Shown here piece by piece: positions 1 through 13,700 of a DNA stretch of 64,000 bases. The notes under the pieces are model-generated. The model made no database searches. It had not been told where the DNA came from and was given only the letters and a program-made list of their open reading frames with translations. Position numbers and translations under genes: made by a program. Origin of the DNA: Escarpia spicata (lineage: Eukaryota; Annelida; Polychaeta; Sabellida; Siboglinidae); assembly GCA_963995525.1 (NCBI GenBank), contig OZ023207.1, forward strand, positions 29,790,075 through 29,854,074, in the 5' to 3' direction. How positions within the stretch are numbered: position 1 is the first letter of the stretch; each line of letters opens with the position of its first letter.

Positions 1-272
1 CATGTTGTACAGAACAACTACCAACTCCGTCGACTCAACGAAATCACATCATAGCTATCGCCACCACTTCTACCAATACGAAAACTAATTCATTTATTAT
101 AATATTATGTAGATATATAACTAACGTCACAGCATCTCTACCAACAACGCCGGCGACCCGATTGCGAGCAATATACATTACACACAACAATTTTGCATCT
201 TCATTTATTTAAATTCTCAAAAAATAACAATCTTTGTGCTGGTGATAATAATAGTTGTGTGTTTATCTAAAG

Positions 273-381
273 TGGCTCCGATATTCACAACGGAACCGGA
301 TGACATCACCGTGTTCGTTGGGGACAAAGCAACATTACTCTGTAAGGCGGCTGGGCCCGCTTCACCGGACTTATACGAATG
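273..381 (+). CDS. Gene 1 exon: first half of Ig-like domain
   Basis: The acceptor AG is at 271-272 and the donor GT at 382. The exon is 109 nt, phase 1 to 2, the same as exons at 30885-30993 and 41111-41219. It encodes an Ig beginning ending in a split Trp codon (LYEW), with the first Ig cysteine in LLCKA. Confidence 0.85.
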
Positions 382-3107
382 GTCAGTACGCAAATGACTT
401 TACTAAATTCCATTGTTGTGTGCGTTTTGCAACAGTTTCATTTGCTCTCCATCCGAGTCCGGTTGCCGTGACGGACCTTGATTTTCTGTCGACATCAGCT
501 GCCATCGATCTTCTTCCGTAGTAACACAATTTTAAACAGTTTACTTTCCAAGAATATAGCGTGTACTTTCTGTTTTTCCCCTCTGCTTGTTCATGGCCTT
601 ACTTTCAGGGATTGCTGAATTATTTACTTTTTGTTTACTTTTCTTTTCTGTCCTTGTTACTCGAAGCATCTATCTCAGGAAGTGCATTTCCGTTTTTTTT
701 CGTTTTAGTCGTTCAAGAACAATTCGTGGAATCACAACGGCAGGGAAAAGTGGAAAGCGATATAAAAACGAGACAGTGAAATCGTAGAATCAAATAATAA
801 TCTTCGTTCCTACCTTTACACACAGATCCTTTTATTTTCGATATATAGGCCACTGGTATCGTCCAATGCTGTAGGTTCAAAGACGGTCGCATCACAGCCT
901 TTGTTGGGCAGAAACTAGAAATTCCGTCAGCGACTTTGAAAAACAGCGGATTCTATCGATGCAGAGCAACGTCGTCGGCAGGCAAAACGATGTCAAGAAT
1001 GACGCATCTGAAAGTGGTGAAAGGTACTGCTGTGGATGTATGTTACCATAACCATAACAGACGAAGAAACTAACTAATGCTGTTTCAATAACAATTACAC
1101 ATGCATGCAATACGCTCTTTCTATACAGGCGAACATTTGTTGTTTCATAAAAGCAGACGTTCGGTTATGGCCGTAATACGCGATCATCCGGTTACAAAAT
1201 AATGCGTCATATGATGACGAAACTATTGTTTATTTTATTACAATTAATATTATAACACCCGACTGCGACGTTATAAGATATTGTGAATAACTTTTAATTG
1301 GCTAAACTAATTAGGTGTATGAAGTAGTAATCACATGTTTTCTTTGCGACCTGCATTCCGCGGTGATCGAACTCTACGGTAGCGTAGCAGCTCAATTAAT
1401 GGACCGGTTTTTAAGAAACGAAAGATAACCATCTTAATGGTGTTTGGTAACCACCCGCTGAAATTTATGGTTATAATTACTGTTCGTTCATCTTCCTATT
1501 GAAGATTGTGGTAGTATATATATGAATAATATGTTATTCACAAACTAAAACGACACAGTTTGTTGATTCTTATTTTTAGATGAAGGCAATGACACGTGCG
1601 ACAGCATTCCGACGTCATCAGTATTATCACTTCCGCCCGGTTGCAACGTGACTTTGAATGGAGCGAACGTGACGACGCTCGACGTTGGTAAATGTGTGTC
1701 TGAGCCATGCGTTCTACGTGACGACAAGTCGCCGGGACGTTGTTGCGTGTCCCTCATCAGGGAAGACGTCGAGATCATATGTGACGGGATTGACCCGTAC
1801 AATATGAGCAGGGTAGTGTCTTGCGGATGCGGAGAGTGTGAGGAAGACATCGAAGTTGACGTAACCGGAAGTGTCAGCATACGTAATGTCAAATCCGGAA
1901 ACGCCACACTCGTTCGCGTGAACGCCACTCTGCTTGTTTCCGGTAACGACATCGACGAAAATGACACTCTGACGTACGGAAACGGACTTTTCAGCTTCTC
2001 CGCTACACCGAAAGCTGACAAAATTGTCGTGCGTTTCTATCAGGAACAGAACAAAGATTTCCTTCCGCAAGTAATAAGCATAGACGTGCCACGGGGTGTT
2101 TCGACCATATCCCGCCAGGTGGTGCTGCAGGCAAAGCCAGATCCGGTGTGGGTGAATGCGTCGGAAGGTGGATCTGTGAACATGTCGTCATTGGACGGAT
2201 CACCAAGTATCACAATCCCGCCTAATTCCATCGTTGATGCTGACGGCAACCCATCACTCAACAAAGTGTATGTTTACCCGACATTTGCCGACCCACGGGA
2301 TATCGATAGCATCGCGGCAGCTCCCGGAGAGTTCAGTTTCAAAAACGAAGAAGGTGAAAGTCAAGAACTTCAGACGAACGGCGTTCTCGGGTTGTTCTTC
2401 GAAACAGTCGACGGAAATCCATTGTATCTTTCCGGAAAGACCACTCTTTCGCTGGACACTAAGAGTCTAGGGATTGGCGAAACAGAGAACGGAGAACCGG
2501 ATTCTTACGTTTGGATATTAGACGCGGAAACGGGAATGTGGAAAAAGGCAGCACCCCTGAAATATGCCGATGAAAGTCGGAGAAAGAAGCGAGCGGTAGC
2601 AGTGAGGGTCGTTAAGGCGACCGTCATTATACCTTTCCCACTCCCCTATATCAACCTCGACAAGCCGATGTTGAAACGTATACGGTGTACCGTTATCATA
2701 CAAGTGTACGCAGACATGCTATTCACTGAGCCGATTGGAAGACTATCGCTGCGAGTAGTCACGATGACACCTAGCGGTATAGTGATCACCTACGCGAATG
2801 GTTACGTGAATCGGGACGGGCGGTCGTGTGTGACAGTCTTGTGTGGGTATCGACACCTCATCGTTCTAAAGCCGTTGCTGGGGCGACCGGTCCCACATCC
2901 GACGCACCATCTACCTGCCGGACTGTCCTACACTAATGTAGGAGAAACGGTGATTTTCAAGTAAGTGAAGCTTTTTTCATTGCAATGGTGTCAACATTTC
3001 CATAGAACGGCTGATCCTATTGTTAGTGTAAATACGCTCATAACAATTGTTGTAACTGCTTATTGAGAAAACTGATAACACACACAATCTCCTACACGAT
3101 CACACAC

Positions 3108-3141
<34 letters not shown>

Positions 3142-5563
3142 TCCTACATGCTCACACATTAACATATATACACACAATCTCCTACATGCTCACATATTAA
3201 CATACACACACAATTGTCTATATGCTCACGCACTAACATGCACACACAATTTCCTACATGGTCACAAACTAACATACACACACATTCTCCTATATGCTCA
3301 CACACTAACATACACTCACAATCTCCTACACATGAATGTATATACGCCGCATGCCCCTAGCAACCATATGTATATTATTAACCGAACGTTGTACTGTCTC
3401 CAGTTCACCGACGGTAACGGACATCAACAACGACAAAGGACCTGTGATACGAAGCCCGAACTGGCGACGTCGGCGGATTTGTTGGCAAGGTGACACCTCG
3501 CAGTACCACTTCAAATTTGCTGTCCCCGTCATCCATTGGCCTGGCTACCTCAATCCTGTCGAACCCAAGCCCTCTATGAGACTAAGTTGGTACCAACATG
3601 CTGGAAAGTCCTCCAGGCGGCGCGCGTGCATGGTTCAATTACGAATAGAGGTGCGTACTTGTTTTAAGTTGCACTATGTGATTGCTTCACTCGAGAGACA
3701 CATTTTGGTGGCGCAGTATCTAGAGGATAGGACACTTTATTGAGAGAAACCTGGTTCGAAACCTCTGCAGCCGTTTCGAACCTTGGGCAAGTTCGTTCGC
3801 TCCACGTTGCTTCAGTTCAGTCAGTCGGATGATTGAATAGTTTGACTATAGAGAATGGTGGATATTTGTGTACGCGTATTCAACGCGCATTATTTGCAGC
3901 TTGGCTGAAGCTTCCCAGGAATTAAAGATGTTGCTCAATTGAACAAGACCTGCCAGGGAACAAAGTGTAAAGAGCTTTGTTTATACCCGATAACTGAATA
4001 TTGCGCTATATAAAAACATGCCATTACTTTTTACCCTAACTTAATTTTAATTTATCTCCAGTATAAAACCTTCTTTAGAAATAATTCTGATACTACCATC
4101 GTAATTATTGTGTGATCAACTGAGATGTATTAGGGGTATGACATAATTGTACACATAACTATCTTATATTAAGAATGATAAATGATTTTTTCTAAAGTAT
4201 AGGCCGTAAGGCAATTGAAAGGGGAAATATGTTCGTAGTTTGTTTGTATTTATTAAATAAGACAATGTTCTTAAGACTATAACAAATGTGATCAATGTAC
4301 ACTGCGAGCCAAATATTTTCTTTAGTAAGCCCGCAAAATTTTTAACAATTTGGAAGTTTCCACCCCGCAGCACGTTCAAATGGTAAACAAAACAACCCAG
4401 CTTCAAAACAAGCTCTATTGGCTATATTGCAAAAGCGGGTTGAGTTGACAACAGTACCCTTTGATGTTCAACGATTACCAACGTTTAACACACCAGTCTT
4501 CTTGTTACAAATGACCTCGATGGCTAATCCCGGGTAAAGCAACGGACTGTTCCTTTAAATTACACATTTCTACTTCAGACTCCCTTTCCGGGAGAGACGC
4601 GGGTCGTCGGAATCAGCCGCTTTGGTGACTCGACAGGGGCTTATCTCGGGTCGTACATCACGGGGGTGAATTCCAACTATGCCTACTGGTTGCGGAGCGC
4701 CAAGTACGAAAACATCGCGTGTGTCCAAATAAAGTGTCCTGGTGACGTCACGGACGGAAGTGACGAAATAAAAGATGTCGCCACCGAAGTCGAATTGAAG
4801 ATCATACACCAAAGAGCGACTTGCAAATTCAGGTAAATTACACGTTACTGTCATTGCGCTTAAAACGACATAAACCAAATAATCTTCAATTGGGGGAGTG
4901 GCGATGTCAAGCTCTGAACCAGAATTTATAAATGCCAACTTTTATTTTGAAATCCGGGAGATTCATTAGCGATTCAGCACGCTTCCCGTGTCGCGGTGTC
5001 TCTTCGCGCTGTCTCGGATCTTGACATCGGAAGATGGAGGATGGTGTGGTGTTGGAGGTTGTTTCCCGGAACTTCACCGGTTCGCTCTATCGAAGTCTCG
5101 AAGAAGGGGGTGTGCTTTTGGACTTTTTTTGTCGGAAATTCAGCGGTTCAGCACATCTCATCGCGTGTCCGGTAGTGTCGCGCTGTCTCGATTGTCAGAG
5201 CAAATCCGGGAAATATGTCTGTATTCCGGGAAACAAGGTAATACACTAAACATCCTTAAGACTCCCGGATTCCACGGGTGAGTTGGCAGGTGTAAGCATT
5301 GAGATAGAGACGTTTAGTGCATAAGCCGTAAGGCTATGGAACGTAAAAGGGGAACACTTTATTATGCGCACACCCGATGTATTGGACAAGTACATGTCAC
5401 TATTAGAGAGTATTATATAGTTATAATACGTCGATCAAACGAAGGGCAGGGTCGAACGACACGCAATATACCTTTTGTCCGCCAGGAGATATCAATAAGA
5501 TAAAACAAGTAGAGTATTCAACGCCATTGTAAGTCGTTCTTCTTGTTGTCATAATCATCACCG

Positions 5564-5595
<32 letters not shown>

Positions 5596-6505
5596 GTTAT
5601 CGTCCTCATCATCATCATCATCATCGTCCTCGTCCTCGTCATCGTCCTCGTCATCGTCATCGTCATCATCATCATCATCATTATCATCATCATCATCGTC
5701 GTCGTCGTCGTCATCATCATCATCGTCGTCGTCGTCATCATTATAATCATATTAATCATCATCATTATCATCGTCATCATCATCATCGTTATCGTCCTCA
5801 TCATCATCATCGTCCTCGTCATCGTCATCGTCATTGTCATCGTCATCGTCATCATCATCATCATCATTATCATCATCATCATCGTCGTCGTCGTCGTCGT
5901 CATCATCATCATCGTCGTCGTCGTCATCATTATAATCATATTAATCATTATCATTATCATCGTCATCATCACTTTTATCGTTATCATTATGTGTAGACTA
6001 ATATTCAGTACGATGATGTTCATTTTAGTATTACAAACGAAGTCGATCAACAGTAGGAACATTGTTACTCTCCGTGTCTTACAGATACCACGGCAAAACA
6101 GACAAACATTGCTGCGACGGAGACCGCATCTACACCGTCACTAACACGTCAGATTACAGTTTACGCATGCGCATCACTCCACCCCGGAAGCGGTGTCCGT
6201 GGGGATGGGGGCCGGGTTATTACGAGGAGACGGGCACCTTTCAGTCGGCCTACCGCAAAGTGCTCCGTCAGTGTCTGCGGGGAATGTACCATACGGCTGG
6301 ACTGTTCGACTGCACGGGAGACGAGGTTGTGGTGCCTCAAGGCTGGTGGAACAGGGATCCCTACGGGAAGTATGATCCCTATGAGCAGAATTGTGAACCG
6401 CCGGATGTTGGCAACAGCACAGCCGATCCAGAAACTTCTACGGGGTATGACTACTATGACGATGGTTCCACATCCGACCCAACAACCACAAACACACCTG
6501 CTTGA
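273..6505 (+). CDS. CILP-like matrix protein gene 1, 3' part (5' exons lie outside the window)
   Basis: Six exons (273-381, 875-1023, 1580-2960, 3404-3650, 4579-4832, 6085-6505) have AG/GT borders. Starting in phase 1 they join to 853 residues plus a stop. Order: Ig-like domain split over the first two exons, then a Cys-rich and beta-rich CILP core with PPNSIVD, NEEGESQELQTNG and an RRKKR cleavage motif (2578-2592), then three C-terminal exons, then a Thr-rich tail of about 30 residues ending TNTPA. The same exon lengths and phases recur twice in the downstream gene. In vertebrate CILPs a furin-type cut at the equivalent place separates N- and C-terminal chains. The TSP1 and anchor or signal exons must lie upstream of base 1. 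The protein is clearly more diverged from the two downstream modules than those are from each other. Family assignment rests on recognised core motifs and domain order; function (secreted matrix protein) is inferred. Confidence 0.85.
875..1023 (+). CDS. Gene 1 exon: second half of Ig-like domain
   Basis: The acceptor AG is at 873-874 and the donor GT at 1024. The exon encodes the second Ig cysteine in the motif SGFYRCRATS. It is 149 nt, three more than the 146-nt equivalents in gene 2. Confidence 0.85.
1580..2960 (+). CDS. Gene 1 exon: CILP core with furin-type site
   Basis: A 1,381-nt exon between AG (1578-1579) and GTAAGT (2961). It starts DEGNDTCD, runs through a Cys-rich segment, a carboxypeptidase-regulatory-like beta region (VSGNDID, then GLFSFSATP) and the IPPNSIVD block. 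It then reaches RRKKR (2578-2592) and continues into the INLDKP region that opens the C-terminal chain. Several N-X-S/T sequons suggest a glycosylated extracellular protein. Confidence 0.9.
3090..3335. repeat. Degenerate CA-rich minisatellite in gene 1 intron
   Basis: About six imperfect units of roughly 40 bases built around ACACACAATCTCCTACATG and CTCACACACTAACATA, with a pure CA run near 3110-3138. Confidence 0.75.
3404..3650 (+). CDS. Gene 1 exon: C-terminal chain, part 1
   Basis: A 247-nt exon from AG (3402-3403) to GTGCGT (3651). It contains SQYHFKFAVPV and ends RRACMVQLRIE. It is the same length as exons 34664-34910 and 45060-45306. Confidence 0.88.
3704..4015 (+). mobile_element. tRNA-derived SINE copy (intronic)
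   Basis: The head resembles a tRNA promoter: an A-box-like TGGCGCAGTATCTAGAG and a B-box-like GGTTCGAAACC. It is followed by CCTTGGGCAAGTTC and a body containing GCTTGGCTGAAGCTTCCCAGGA and GAATATTGCGCTATAT. The same body recurs at 25090-25290, and the same head plus TTGGGCAAGTTC at 51600-51720, which defines a dispersed family. Confidence 0.7.
4579..4832 (+). CDS. Gene 1 exon: C-terminal chain, part 2
   Basis: A 254-nt exon from AG (4577-4578) to GTAAAT (4833). It contains GETRVVGISRFGDS, then CVQIKCPGDVTDGSD, and closes with ATCKFR. This is the CILP C-terminal block, in which the vertebrate proteins also have an RRTVGK-like start and a C-x-K-C pair. Confidence 0.88.
5557..5985. repeat. CAT/CGT trinucleotide array with 192-bp higher-order duplication
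   Basis: A TCA/TCG trinucleotide array in the last intron of gene 1. A compound block starting CGTTATCGTCCTC at 5595 restarts at 5787. Both copies end with the same interruption, TCATTATAATCATATTAATCAT, so a 192-bp segment was duplicated as a unit. Confidence 0.85.
6085..6505 (+). CDS. Gene 1 terminal exon with short Thr-rich tail
   Basis: Begins after AG at 6083-6084 and ends in TGA 6503-6505. It encodes HCCDGDRIYTV, the GYYEETGTFQSAYRKVLRQC motif and GWWNRDP, then a Thr/Ser/Asp tail of about 30 residues. The equivalent exon of gene 2 module B carries a tail of about 1,160 residues, so tail length is the main difference between the genes. Confidence 0.88.
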
Positions 6506-6900
6506 ACGATACAAAACAGACTGCGACAAAACAGCAGCCAAACGACACGCAAGTGACATTACAATAACCGACCAAGAGTAAACATTTCTGCGACAAAGAC
6601 AGAGACCAAAACTTGTAACAGCCGAGCAAGCAATACCAAAAAAAAAAAAAAACTTAGCCAATAACTAGGGTGGATGTTCAGAAAAAGAGACGGACCTCAT
6701 TTAATATCCGTCTGCCACATTTCCATTGATACTTGAATGCTTTCCAGTGAAGTCGAGATGGTGTTCACCTGAACAGATGAGTGAAGGAGTAAAGTTTAAA
6801 ACGCTCTGAGAAGTCCAAAAGACTGGATAATCGCTGTATAAGAACTGACCTTTTTAACACTTCAAAATTAATTGATCCATATATGCGGCGTCACTTGATA
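6506..6900 (+). other. Probable 3' UTR of gene 1
   Basis: Non-coding sequence downstream of the stop, with an A-run near 6640. I see no canonical AATAAA in the first 400 bases, so the polyadenylation site is unplaced. Confidence 0.35.
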
Positions 6901-7605
6901 CATCTACCCACGACAGCAACAACATCTACCCACAGCAACAACAGTTATCAGGAGGACAGTCGTAGAAAAGGAAGTTTGTCAGTTAGAACGGATGATATAA
7001 ATCATTGTAACCATAAAGAACCATTTGATATCTGGTTTCCAACTGAGGCGGGTCAGACACTAACTCTTTATTGTAGACGTGTAAAGAGACTGCGTAGGCT
7101 GGCCGTTTGAAGCAGTTACTTTGTTATTGTAATTTGTAGGTAAACTTACGTGGCTCTTCGGTTGCGTTACTGTAACTTTGAGCGACTGGGTTTTCTATAA
7201 ATGCTAGGTTCGAACAAACCACGAACTCACTCGATATACAACTTGCTCTATTCAAATGTAAATGTAGACATAGCCTTGAGCCACCAGGTCTCCAAACGTT
7301 TACAATATAAGAGATTGGGATGGCACATTCTGCTTCTTCAATATCGTGAAATAACAATAGATTATGACATTTACTCCAGATACGCATATTTAGTTTGAAT
7401 CTTGTAAGTAATTATGTACTCGTGTAACTAATTTTACTGACCATGTTAAGTAGAACAGACGATAGCCGCGGGGTAGCTATTGCTTCTAAAAGGCAAGTTT
7501 ATAGTTCTACGTTAAGTGCACACGGGATCAGCAACACATTACACACGCGTGACAGAATGAACACTTCTGTAACGAACGTTCTTACACGTCCCTCTATTCG
7601 CGACA

Positions 7606-7663
7606 CGTTCATTGCATGCAGTACGTTCATTGCATGCAGTACGTTCATTGCATGCAGTACATA
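7606..7663. repeat. 18-bp tandem repeat, three copies
   Basis: Three perfect or near-perfect copies of ACGTTCATTGCATGCAGT. Each unit contains the palindrome TGCATGCA. Confidence 0.85.
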
Positions 7664-7887
7664 GGCAATTATCATTGTGCATTCTCACTTGCTGTAATCT
7701 GCAGATGACCACTATGGTACCTGGACTGAATTGGGCAAGGTATTGCATTGTGGGGCGGCTGAATAATGTTGTTTAATCTTGCATTTATACCACGCCATAT
7801 ATGATTTCCATAATAACACGTGCATATTATATGGATACTAGTTAAGCAGAACATATATATGCTAGAATATTCCCTATTTGAATTTTC

Positions 7888-7918
<31 letters not shown>

Positions 7919-9052
7919 CAGACAGCATATATTACATATATAATGAGGGTATAATGCATTTTATTAAAATGGCTATTTCATCCAAATAATTCAGAAAACA
8001 TCATTATTAGATATGCATTGCTGATACAAATATTTGGTTGCAAGCTTACTGTGTGGTTCCGACGGCTCTACAGTTGATGTACTTATGTGGAGAATATATT
8101 ATTATAGCTGAGATATATATAGCTTGAAAGATACCTAGCAACCAGGTGCAACACGCTTACTAGAATGCCAATGCTAATATGCTAATGCAAATACTGTGTC
8201 AGATATCCCATTGTATTTTTCTTTGAAATTATGGCAACAACAAAAATTCACACTTATTTAAGTTACAATTGTAAATGAGAAACGATAATGACGCGGCGAC
8301 GACGCGTCACGTTTTGCAGGTTGCGTTCTGGACATTTATGATGTTTGTTAGAAAAAAATACTTTCTAATCCGGATTTGTTCTTAACGTCGAACCTTAAAT
8401 ATAATAAAGGGTAAAGAATTGACATGTGCTGCAAACGACAGTGATAACAATCACATCTTCCCGGCGAATACACAGCCTCTTGGAAACAAATGCTATATAA
8501 GAACGCCTACATCAACGTTACGACCAAAGATGTGACGTACAATCTGTGACGTTGGGGCAACGAGTTGATAGTTTCAATCAATCACTTTTATTCAAACGAA
8601 AAAGTGTAAATATGCTATCATTGTAATGATTTGAATGATGAGCATATGTGCTTAAATAAACGTTTCACGGAATTACCTGATATGTCGTTGACCATTGTTA
8701 TTTCGCGAGATTAACAACAATATACATATATAGTATTCCGTTCTTTCTCTCCATAACTTCTTAATCTCTGATTTACACGCGATCGTGTCATATCCCGTCT
8801 TGCACGGTCTTTAACTATCAAAATGTCCCATTTTAAATACATTTTAGCGGTTTAAAGCACAAAGGGACTACCACTTCAAAACCACTACCAATTCAGTCGT
8901 ACATTTTGAATTCGGAAGGAAAACGGATCGGTCTTTCCCAAAAGCAACGGTGAGTGTTGTTGCAAAAATAGTGGTGACTAACTACCAACCAACTCACAAC
9001 AGTGATCAGTTTTACCAGGCTATGAAGTTGACAACACAAATCATACACTCAC

Positions 9053-9425
<373 letters not shown>

Positions 9426-10721
9426 AACACATAAATAAATAAATGTCGTGTTTATTTGATGGCAATGTTTGCAATTGTCCACTTTTTTTGCGGTTCGAGA
9501 CATGTTAATGTTTAAGAATGTTCATGGTTCCATGGCAGTAGTATTGGAATGTTATCTGGAGTTTCCAGTTGTGCACCATTCTTGACGCCGATCGAAAACA
9601 ACAACAACATTCACAAAATATTGGGGTCTCAGCCACCAAAGTTCGAAGGTTCCGCCGTACCTGGCGACGCTACAAGACACTAGATTCCCAATAGTGGCGG
9701 GATGGTGTCTGGTTTTTTTTGGAGGTGGCCTTGTCCAAGGTGTACAATGATTGGTGTACCCGTAGATGATTGTCACGTTGGACAACGTCATTACTATGTT
9801 GTGTCAAACAGACGCAAACGTGAATATGTTTCTAGTCAGTCTCTCTATAGAAAATACTGTCCACTATTGTCTGCCATTGACATTGAGACTGTTCACTACC
9901 CACATTCGGAGTACCCCTAAGTGAAATAAAGATATCCACAAAAATTATACGTTTTACCATGCGATGAAGTTGACAAGACAAATTATTCTGCGTCAATATC
10001 ATATCACGGAATGTCGTCACGGCGAGTGGCATCACGCATGGCCGACCTTTCATCCTTCATTCGACACGTTACAACAGCTGGTCAGTGAAGCGTAACGGCG
10101 CGGGCTTTCAAGACATCGCGTCACGCTAGAAGAGGGTAAAGCGCGCTTTGAGGCATCATATGTCTCATTCCCATTACGACCGTGAGACAGTGTCAACAAG
10201 TATCCGCGGAGCACAGAATCTCGCTAAGAGCATCTCGTGAATAATGAAAGTATCGCTCTGACTGAATCACAGTGAAACATGTCTGAGTAAGTAAACAAAT
10301 GTTTGTGGTTGCAGATTATTATTATTATTATTATCTTAAACAATAATAGTCGTCATACATTAATCTGCATAAATTATCTGTCGAAACTACATGTATTCGT
10401 CATACATATATGTTTTCTCAACCAGTGGACGACACACGTTATAACGGTTCTTGAAATAAGGAACGCCCGCTTAAAAACAACAGCTTTGAAATTTCGTCCA
10501 TGGAGTATGTTATCTATCCATGCATATAAGGAACTGTTTGAGAAAACCCAGCAGCGTATTCCTTATATGGAGTGTGCACTCTACATCAAAGTATGCATTG
10601 TCTTCGTACATCTAGTTGTATTAGTCACATGTCAACATATTCTCATTGTTGGAATACTGCCACAGCGGACAAGAAAAACGACCCTTTGAAGGTCAAACGA
10701 CATTTTGAAGGTGGACCGTGC

Positions 10722-13700
10722 ATTAAGGTCTGAACGATGTTTTATTGCATTTTTGTGATCATCTAACGTTCTAGATCAGTATACCGACGTATGCCACCTT
10801 GAGCGTTTTTGTAGAAGCCCATTAATAGGTAAATTAGGTACCGCCATTACAACATGTACTACTTTTCTAAATATCTCAAATTGCAAACATCCAAACAATC
10901 AACATGATTCGTTGAAACACATGTTTTCAATGTATCTGGTTATGGTTACGTAAGTGAGCAAATCATGGTTTGCAAATTTCTCACATGAATATGCAAATTA
11001 GCTCTGACTAATATAACCTCACGTTTTGTGTGTGTGTATCTCTTCCATAGACGAGCGGTAGGCACTGCCTAACGTATCAACTTAAATGCTCCCCTCCCCG
11101 TACGTGCAAAAACGCACAAGTGGTATACCATTTGAAAGCCCAATATATCCCAATCACAAGGAGACCTGCGTTAGCACTGCCAAGTGATGCACTAAGTTTG
11201 ACACCAAGGTCAAGCAAGATCACCTTCAAATGAAACATTTTCGGAATTGTGCGCTTCCGTCTTAAAATTACAATGGTAGCATATATACTTTACTAACAAA
11301 TTAAATGGGCATGTCGTATATTTTCACAAGCTTATTGACTCCCCGTTAAAATGAGGTACAACACGGAGGTGCTACCCGGCATAGTGAGTGTGAAGCTAAG
11401 GTCAAACACGATCACCGTGAAATTATAAATATTCGAACTTCTGCAATACCGCAAACGTCATAAAGTTGCGATAACTATGTATCTACTTCATTTCTATGGA
11501 CATGTTATAACATCGTGAAAGAACAATTTCTTCCAGTCAAAACGTCATATGACTTCAGTTGATGGAGTTCATGTGGAGCGACGATCAAACAGTATCACCG
11601 TTAAGTAGTACATGTTCGAAATTTCGCCATCCGGTAAGCGTTATACAAAACCAATGGTGTCTTATATACGTCACCTATCTACTTATGGCCACGTCATATG
11701 CCACTGGAAAGCCTACTACCTCCCCGTGAATACGGGATACCACCGGAAGCAATCAAGTGGTGCAGTAAATGTGGAGTGAAGGTCAAGCAAGGACACCACC
11801 AACTGATGAATGTTCAAATTTGCGCTATTCCGTAGACGTTGTGCAATTACAATGTTTCCATATCTACTTTGTGTACATACACTAGGCCATGTTATACACC
11901 TAAGTGTACTGTATCCCCGTCAAAATGAGGCATTGCATAGAATTGTAAAGTGGTGGTCTGAGGAGTGAAGTTTGAAAGTGCAGTTGATGGTCACTAGAAA
12001 AAGATTCATCAACCAGCATCACCGTCAAAAGATGCATCAACCAACATCACCACGTTTGATGAATATGCAGACATTTTTTTTTGTTCCGCACATCATGAAA
12101 CACTTAATTCACGTCAACAATATTGGCGTCGACCGGGACACGTATCTCGCCAGCAGGATCGAATAATCCACCAGAGAGAAGCGTGGTAACGGGATTCTGA
12201 GGAAAGTAACATGGGACAACCAGGTGTCAATAAACTGAAAATACTTCCATCGCGATGTTACCAACATACAAGAGCTATTTGCATTTCTCTCCATTACATT
12301 TGTAAAGCTCCACTATCTATATTAAGAAGTGCTTGACACTTCAGACCCCTCAGCTGTCGTCACTCGGTGCAACTATGACATGCTACATCCGGTATGATCA
12401 TGAAGAACCTGGCAAGCAACTGTCGATCCTTGTTCAAAATGCTTTGTGGAAAAAGGATCAAAGCCATGCATGATTCGCAATGTGTTTCCGATCGTTAGGA
12501 GTTATGAGCTTGTCAAGTTTATATCCACATGCATACATTTGGATAAGCGTTGAGACAAGCAATAACTAATTCATCTAATTCATCATAAACATTTCATACC
12601 ACGAAGGAACCACAGCGTTCACACATCCATTTCGATCTTATCACAATTGTCCTCTGTAAATAGCGTTGCAGCGTGCATGGTCTCCGTTATCGAGGCAACG
12701 AGAAGTATATTCTGTCAAAGGAATAATATCTCTAAGATATCCCATTAACTCCGGATGCTCTTTAACAGTATACAGAGAGCACAGCGTAACTAGCTTTTAT
12801 TTGGTTGACCAGTCAACTGGTTCATCAGCACACGTCCACTCCGGATGGCTGGTGGTGGACATAGGACATGTGCACAAGAACATCAGTTAATTAATAACAA
12901 TATTTTGACACAAGATTGAGTTAACTTAACCTACAATCAGCGGGGATAACTTATGATAACATCACATACAATCTGCGGAATGGCACAATTTCGAAAAGGC
13001 ATCTTTTGAAGGTGATCTTGTTCAACCGTCACTCAACAGTTAGTCCATCATTTCAAAATGTTTCCTCAATCATTTTGACGGGGAGACAATACGCATAGGT
13101 GCATAATACGGCCCAGTGTATGTACACAAAGTAGATAATTATGCAAAAGTTGTAATTGTATAACGTTTGCGGACTGGCGCAGTTTTGAACAATCATCATT
13201 TGGTGATGACCTTGCTTGACCTTCACTCCCTACTAACTGCACCACTGGATAGTACCCCGTGGAAACAGCAGACTTTCAAAAAGTATATTACATGAGTAAG
13301 TAGGTAAAGCAGAACGGCTATAACCCACCATTGGTATTGTATAACGTTTGCGGGATGGTGCAATTTCGAACATTTATCGCATGACTGTGACACCGTTTGG
13401 TCGCCGCTCCACACAAACTCCATCAACTGACATCTCCTAATCGTATCTCGTTTTGACTGGAAGAAATTGTTCTTTCGCTGTTTATGTAAATATGCATAGA
13501 AATGAAGGCGATACAGAGTTGTTGTAACTTAAGACGTTCACTGTATTACAAAAGGTCGGATATTCATTATTTCATGGTGACCTTGTTTCACCTTATCTCC
13601 ACACTAACTATAGAGCGTACGAGCTCCACATATTATCCTCTTTTGACCGGGAGACAATAATCTTTCCAAAAAACATTTATTTCATAGCTATTTTGATTTT

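Noticed and set aside
5421..6062. A 213-codon Met/Thr-rich minus-strand ORF
   Set aside because: A reading of the CAT/CGT trinucleotide array in a gene 1 intron.
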